NCBI GenBank assembly: GCA_000437495.1
Contig: FR897876.1
Location: 1 to 10,666, forward strand
Reading direction: 5' to 3'
DNA: 10,666 nucleotides
Source of the DNA: Prevotella sp. CAG:485
Lineage (GTDB): Bacteria; Bacteroidota; Bacteroidia; Bacteroidales; Muribaculaceae
This document shows, in pieces, positions 7,536 through 10,666 of this stretch. Both the position numbers and the translations under genes were made by a program. The notes below the pieces were generated by a model. The model worked only from the letters and a program-made list of their open reading frames with translations, had not been told where the DNA came from and did no database searches. Every line of letters begins with the position of its first letter. The first letter of the stretch is position 1.

Positions 7536-7774
7536 TTCCAACAAATAGAAAAACGAACCGGCGACTGCTGCCACATTAAGGCCGGCAGCCGCCGTTTCTA
7601 CCTATAAATAAAAAATCCCGGCATAGATTCGTTATCTGACAGCTGATTGGAGTAATCATAGTGCCTGAGAAGGGCCGGATTATGAAAATCACATAAAGTA
7701 AATTTTTCAACAGCTAAGCTGCCTGTAAAGCTTCGCGTTGGCAGATAAGGAATAAGCGCCGGACAACAATCAAT
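7536..7774. other. Intergenic region between gcvH and gcvPA
   Basis: This 239-bp gap interrupts an otherwise tightly packed operon. It holds the hairpin at 7559-7594 and then an AT-rich stretch. I found no TAnnTTTG promoter box on the plus strand, no open frame longer than a few codons on the plus strand, and no recognisable glycine riboswitch. A weak CTGCC/GGCAG pairing (about 7720-7743) lies nearer gcvPA. The function, if any, is unknown. Confidence 0.5.
7559..7594 (+). terminator. Hairpin after gcvH, possible attenuator or weak terminator
   Basis: CGGCGACTGCTG (7559-7570) pairs with CGGCAGCCGCCG (7583-7594) over 12 positions, with one A-C mismatch and one T-G wobble, around a 12-nt loop. 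Only TTTC follows, so termination would be weak. It may set the ratio of H to P protein transcripts or stabilise the upstream mRNA 3' end. Confidence 0.4.
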
Positions 7775-9100
7775 ATGAGCAACAAATTCATACCGCATAC
7801 CGAAGCAGACATTTGCAAGATGCTTGAGCGCATAGGTCTGCAAAGCGTAGATGACCTCTATGCCGATGTTCCCGCAGAGGTTATCTTCAAACGCGACTAC
7901 AACATTCCTTCGGCAATGAGCGAAATAGAATTGCGCAAACACTTCGATGAGCTCGGCCGCAAAAACAAACCCCTCACGGTGTTTGCCGGTGGTGGCGTCT
8001 ATGACCACTACTCCCCCGCTACCGTTGGCCATCTGTTGCAGCGCAGCGAGTTCTATACGGCATACACCCCTTATCAGCCCGAAATCTCGCAGGGTACGCT
8101 CCAGTACATCTTCGAGTATCAGAGCATGATAAGCGAGCTTGACGGCCTGGAATGTACCAACGCCTCCATGTATGACGGCGCCACAGCTTCGGCCGAGGTG
8201 ATGATGATGATGGTGGCATCGGCACGCAAGAAGAACCGCGTTCTTACGTCGGCAACCATGCCCGAACAGGTGCTCCGTGTAATGCGCACATACGCTCACT
8301 ATCACGGCATTGAGCTCACCGAGATAGCTGCCAAAGATGGCGTTACAGACCTGAGCCTTCTTGATGCCGAACTGGCAAAAGGCGACGTTGCCGGCATGAT
8401 AGTGCCGCAGCCCAACCGCTATGGCATAGTAGAAGACTTCACCGGCCTGGCCGACAAGCTGCATTGCGCAAAGGCACTTATGGCAATGTATGCTGATCCG
8501 TCGGCTCTGGCAGTGCTTCGCACACCGGCTGAATGGGGCTGCGACATAGCCTGCGGCGACGGTCAGACCCTTGGCATGCCTATGGAATTCGGCGGCCCGT
8601 ATCTGGGTTATATCTCCTGCACAAAGACTCTGCTGCGCAAAATGCCGGGTCGCGTTGTAGGCGCTACAAAAGACATCAACGGCAACCGCACCTTCGTGCT
8701 TACTCTTCAGGCTCGCGAACAGCATATCCGTCGTGAAAAAGCCACATCCAACATCTGCTCCAACCAGAGCCTGATGGTGCTCTTCGCCACCATATATCTG
8801 TCGCTGATGGGCCGCGAAGGTCTGCGCGAGGTTAATGAACTGGCTTCTGACGGCGCACATTATCTGCACGATGAGCTGCTCCGTACCGGTCGCTTTACCG
8901 ACGCCTTCCCCGGCAAACCGTTCCTCAAAGAGTTAACCCTCCACACCGATATGGACGTGGACGCTCTCAACAAACGTCTGCTCGACAACGGCATTATGGG
9001 CGGTCTGAACCTGGGCAACGGTATGGTTGAATTTGCCGTAACTGAGAAGCGCACAAAAGCTGAGATAGATAATCTGGTAAAAATCATAACCGAAGCATAA
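7775..9100 (+). CDS. gcvPA: Glycine dehydrogenase (decarboxylating) subunit 1, P protein N-terminal half
   Basis: The 441-residue alpha subunit of a two-subunit P protein pairs with GcvPB to decarboxylate glycine and load the aminomethyl group onto lipoyl-GcvH. It has the fold type I transferase shape but lacks the PLP lysine, as expected for this half. Family blocks are FAGGGVYDHYSP (70-81), RSEFYTAYTPYQPEISQGTLQ (90-110), FEYQSMISELDGL (113-125), DGQTLGMPMEFGGPYLG (262-278) and LTLQAREQHIRREKATSNIC (309-328). Length fits the split form. The gene is complete, starts after the 239-bp gap and ends 11 nt before gcvPB. No Shine-Dalgarno precedes ATG 7775. As I recall, many Bacteroidota carry a single fused GcvP of about 950 residues, so the split arrangement is notable. 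Confidence 0.96.
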   Translation: MSNKFIPHTEADICKMLERIGLQSVDDLYADVPAEVIFKRDYNIPSAMSEIELRKHFDELGRKNKPLTVFAGGGVYDHYSPATVGHLLQRSEFYTAYTPYQPEISQGTLQYIFEYQSMISELDGLECTNASMYDGATASAEVMMMMVASARKKNRVLTSATMPEQVLRVMRTYAHYHGIELTEIAAKDGVTDLSLLDAELAKGDVAGMIVPQPNRYGIVEDFTGLADKLHCAKALMAMYADPSALAVLRTPAEWGCDIACGDGQTLGMPMEFGGPYLGYISCTKTLLRKMPGRVVGATKDINGNRTFVLTLQAREQHIRREKATSNICSNQSLMVLFATIYLSLMGREGLREVNELASDGAHYLHDELLRTGRFTDAFPGKPFLKELTLHTDMDVDALNKRLLDNGIMGGLNLGNGMVEFAVTEKRTKAEIDNLVKIITEA

Positions 9101-9104
9101 GGAG
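9099..9104 (+). promoter_or_regulatory. Shine-Dalgarno site for gcvPB
   Basis: AAGGAG begins within the gcvPA stop codon and lies 7 nt before ATG 9112. It is the only strong Shine-Dalgarno sequence seen in front of a gene here. It would support coupled, balanced synthesis of the two P subunits. Confidence 0.6.
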
Positions 9105-9111
9105 CCACATC

Positions 9112-10584
9112 ATGAAGACATACGACAAAATGATATTTGAGGTATCACGTCCCGGACGCCGTGGCTACGAACTGCCTCGCAATGAATTCAAGGGTGATAC
9201 CCTGAAAGCTATCCCGGCAAATCTGCAGCGCAAAGAGGCTCTCGATCTGCCCGAAGTGAGCGAACTCGACACAGTGCGCCACTTTACCAACATCAGCAAC
9301 AAGAATTTCGGTGTAGACACCGGCTTCTATCCCCTGGGCAGCTGCACCATGAAGTATAACCCCAAAATCAACGAGGAGCTGAGCGTGCTTCCTCAGTTTG
9401 CAGGTCTGCATCCTTTGCAGCCGGCAGAGACGGCACAGGGTGCTCTTGAGCTGTACTACAATCTGCAGCAAATGCTGGCAGAGCTGAGCGGTCTGAGCGA
9501 GTTCACTCTCAACCCGTACGCAGGCGCTCACGGCGAGCTCACCGGCCTGATGGTGATGCGCCGTTATCATGAAAGCCGCGGCGACAGCAAGCGCACAAAG
9601 GTGATTGTGCCTGACTCAGCTCACGGCACCAATCCCGCTTCGGCCATGGTGGCCGGTCTGGATGTTGTGGTTGTTAAATCGAAACCCAACGGCTGCATCG
9701 ACGTGGAGGATCTGAAACCTCTGCTCGACGATTCAATCGCCGGCATCATGATGACCAACCCCAACACTCTTGGCCTTTTCGAGGTAGAGATTCTTGAGAT
9801 TGCCGACCTCGTACACAAGGCAGGCGGTCTGCTCTATTACGACGGAGCTAACCTCAACCCGCTGTTGGGCAAGGTTCGTCCCGGCGATATGGGCTTCGAC
9901 ATCATGCACATCAATCTGCACAAGACCTTCTCCACACCTCACGGCGGCGGCGGTCCCGGCAGCGGTCCTATCGGTGTGGTAGAGAAACTGCGCGAATTCC
10001 TTCCCAATCCCCGTGTTCGCAAAAACGAGGAGGGCAAGTTCTACATCGACTTCGGCAAAGAGAGCCTCGGCAGCATCAGCTCGTTCCTGGGCAACTTCGG
10101 CGTTATGATGCGTGCTTACGCTTATATCCTCTCGCTGGGTAAAGAGAACATCAAGAATGTAGGTCCTATGGCAACCCTCAATGCCAACTACATCAAAGAG
10201 AGCCTCAAGGACGATTATCTGCTCCCCATTGAGCGCGTTTGCAAGCATGAGTTTGTATTCGACGGCCTGGCCGACAAGTCAACCGGCGTTACAACTCTCA
10301 ACGTGGCCAAACGTCTTCTCGACTACGGCTTCCATGCTCCCACAATCTACTTCCCGCTCCTCTTCCACGAGAGCCTCATGGTAGAACCCACGGAGACTGA
10401 GAGTCTGGAAACGCTCGACGAATTCATCGACGTTATGCACAAGGTGGCCAAAGAGGCTCGCGAAACCCCCGAACTGGTGAAGGAAGCTCCGGTTACCACT
10501 CACATCCGCAAGCCGGATGAGACTACGGCAGCCAAGAACCCGATTCTCACCTACCGCGCTCTGAAAGAGCAGGAAGGCAAATAA
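9112..10584 (+). CDS. gcvPB: Glycine dehydrogenase (decarboxylating) subunit 2, P protein C-terminal half
   Basis: The 490-residue beta subunit of the P protein carries the PLP site. The Schiff-base lysine is K271 in NLHKTFSTPHGGGGPG (268-283), and D244 in YYDGANLNP (242-250) would contact the pyridine nitrogen. Other blocks are the early FYPLGSCTMKYNP (72-84), NPYAGAHGEL (134-143) and DSAHGTNPASA (168-178). The late segment FHAPTIYFPLL is also typical. Length matches the split-type subunit. An extended C-terminal tail (roughly the last 35 residues, rich in Lys, Glu and Thr) follows the EPTETES region. The gene is last in the operon and a strong terminator begins 12 nt after its stop. Confidence 0.97.
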   Translation: MKTYDKMIFEVSRPGRRGYELPRNEFKGDTLKAIPANLQRKEALDLPEVSELDTVRHFTNISNKNFGVDTGFYPLGSCTMKYNPKINEELSVLPQFAGLHPLQPAETAQGALELYYNLQQMLAELSGLSEFTLNPYAGAHGELTGLMVMRRYHESRGDSKRTKVIVPDSAHGTNPASAMVAGLDVVVVKSKPNGCIDVEDLKPLLDDSIAGIMMTNPNTLGLFEVEILEIADLVHKAGGLLYYDGANLNPLLGKVRPGDMGFDIMHINLHKTFSTPHGGGGPGSGPIGVVEKLREFLPNPRVRKNEEGKFYIDFGKESLGSISSFLGNFGVMMRAYAYILSLGKENIKNVGPMATLNANYIKESLKDDYLLPIERVCKHEFVFDGLADKSTGVTTLNVAKRLLDYGFHAPTIYFPLLFHESLMVEPTETESLETLDEFIDVMHKVAKEARETPELVKEAPVTTHIRKPDETTAAKNPILTYRALKEQEGK

Positions 10585-10595
10585 ACCAAATAAAG

Positions 10596-10636
10596 AAAAG
10601 GCGGTGTGCCGCTTGTGTCGGTATGCCGCCTTTTTT
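10596..10636 (+). terminator. Intrinsic terminator of the gcv operon
   Basis: GGCGGTGTGCCG (10600-10611) pairs with CGGTATGCCGCC (10619-10630) in a 12-bp stem with three G-T wobbles and a 7-nt loop, followed by six T (10631-10636). The preceding AAAA (10596-10599) can pair with the T run. The right terminal repeat starts only 2 nt downstream. Confidence 0.85.
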
Positions 10637-10638
10637 AT

Positions 10639-10660
10639 GACCCCATTCAACAAAAAATGT
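10639..10660. repeat. Right copy of 22-bp terminal inverted repeat
   Basis: The sequence is the exact reverse complement of positions 1-22. It begins right after the gcv terminator and is followed by TAATGC to the window end. Within 10644-10665 there is a dyad: CATT(C)AACA and TGTTAATG around five A, with one bulged C. In the frame used by the MFS gene at the other end, the base triplet directly after the repeat is TAA. Confidence 0.9.
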
Positions 10661-10666
10661 TAATGC

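Noticed and set aside
7640..7690. Possible glycine riboswitch between gcvH and gcvPA
   Set aside because: A TGCCTGAGA-like string superficially recalls part of the aptamer in reverse complement, but it is on the wrong strand and the other conserved blocks are missing.
7598..8869. 423-codon open frame on the minus strand opposite gcvPA
   Set aside because: It lies antisense to a clearly real P-protein subunit. Its product is rich in His, Cys and Ala, with a His run that merely mirrors ATG repeats in gcvPA, and it shows no family motif.
1..10660. Composite transposon or insertion element bounded by the 22-bp repeats
   Set aside because: No transposase or integrase lies inside. The cargo is core metabolism, and target-site duplications cannot be judged because the left flank is outside the window.

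Overview
The window looks like chromosomal DNA from a Bacteroidota member, most likely order Bacteroidales. Four intergenic regions carry the Bacteroides-type promoter (TTTG-like -33 box, 19-20 nt spacer, TAnnTTTG -7 box). Most genes lack a Shine-Dalgarno sequence, and the superoxide dismutase resembles Bacteroidales enzymes. GC content is roughly half. That would suit a gut family such as Muribaculaceae, but the family assignment is a guess.

Layout. On the minus strand at the left are an MFS transporter (1-1398, running off the window edge with no stop reached) and a superoxide dismutase (1617-2201), separated by a strong terminator. A divergent promoter region (about 2202-2449) separates these from a plus-strand cluster: a patatin-like phospholipase (2450-3268), a cytoplasmic GH13 amylase-family enzyme (3284-4990) and PRPP synthetase prs (4980-5924). 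The GH13 stop overlaps the prs start by 11 nt. A second plus-strand operon follows, with its own promoter at 5976-6007: gcvT, gcvH, gcvPA and gcvPB (6039-10584), closed by an intrinsic terminator at 10596-10636.

Function. The gcv operon encodes the T, H and two-subunit P proteins of the glycine cleavage system, which converts glycine to CO2, NH3 and 5,10-methylene-tetrahydrofolate. The L protein (lipoamide dehydrogenase) is not in the window. The sod gene detoxifies superoxide. The patatin-GH13-prs cluster joins a lipid hydrolase, an alpha-glucan enzyme and nucleotide precursor synthesis, with no obvious shared pathway.

The strongest unexplained signal is a perfect 22-bp inverted repeat at the two ends of the window (1-22 and 10639-10660). 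The left copy encodes the last residues of the MFS transporter, and the right copy is followed by a TAA in the frame that would end that gene. This could be a real invertible or repeated site, or an assembly artefact at a contig end. No recombinase, transposase, CRISPR array, tRNA or rRNA was found. Otherwise the content is ordinary core metabolism.
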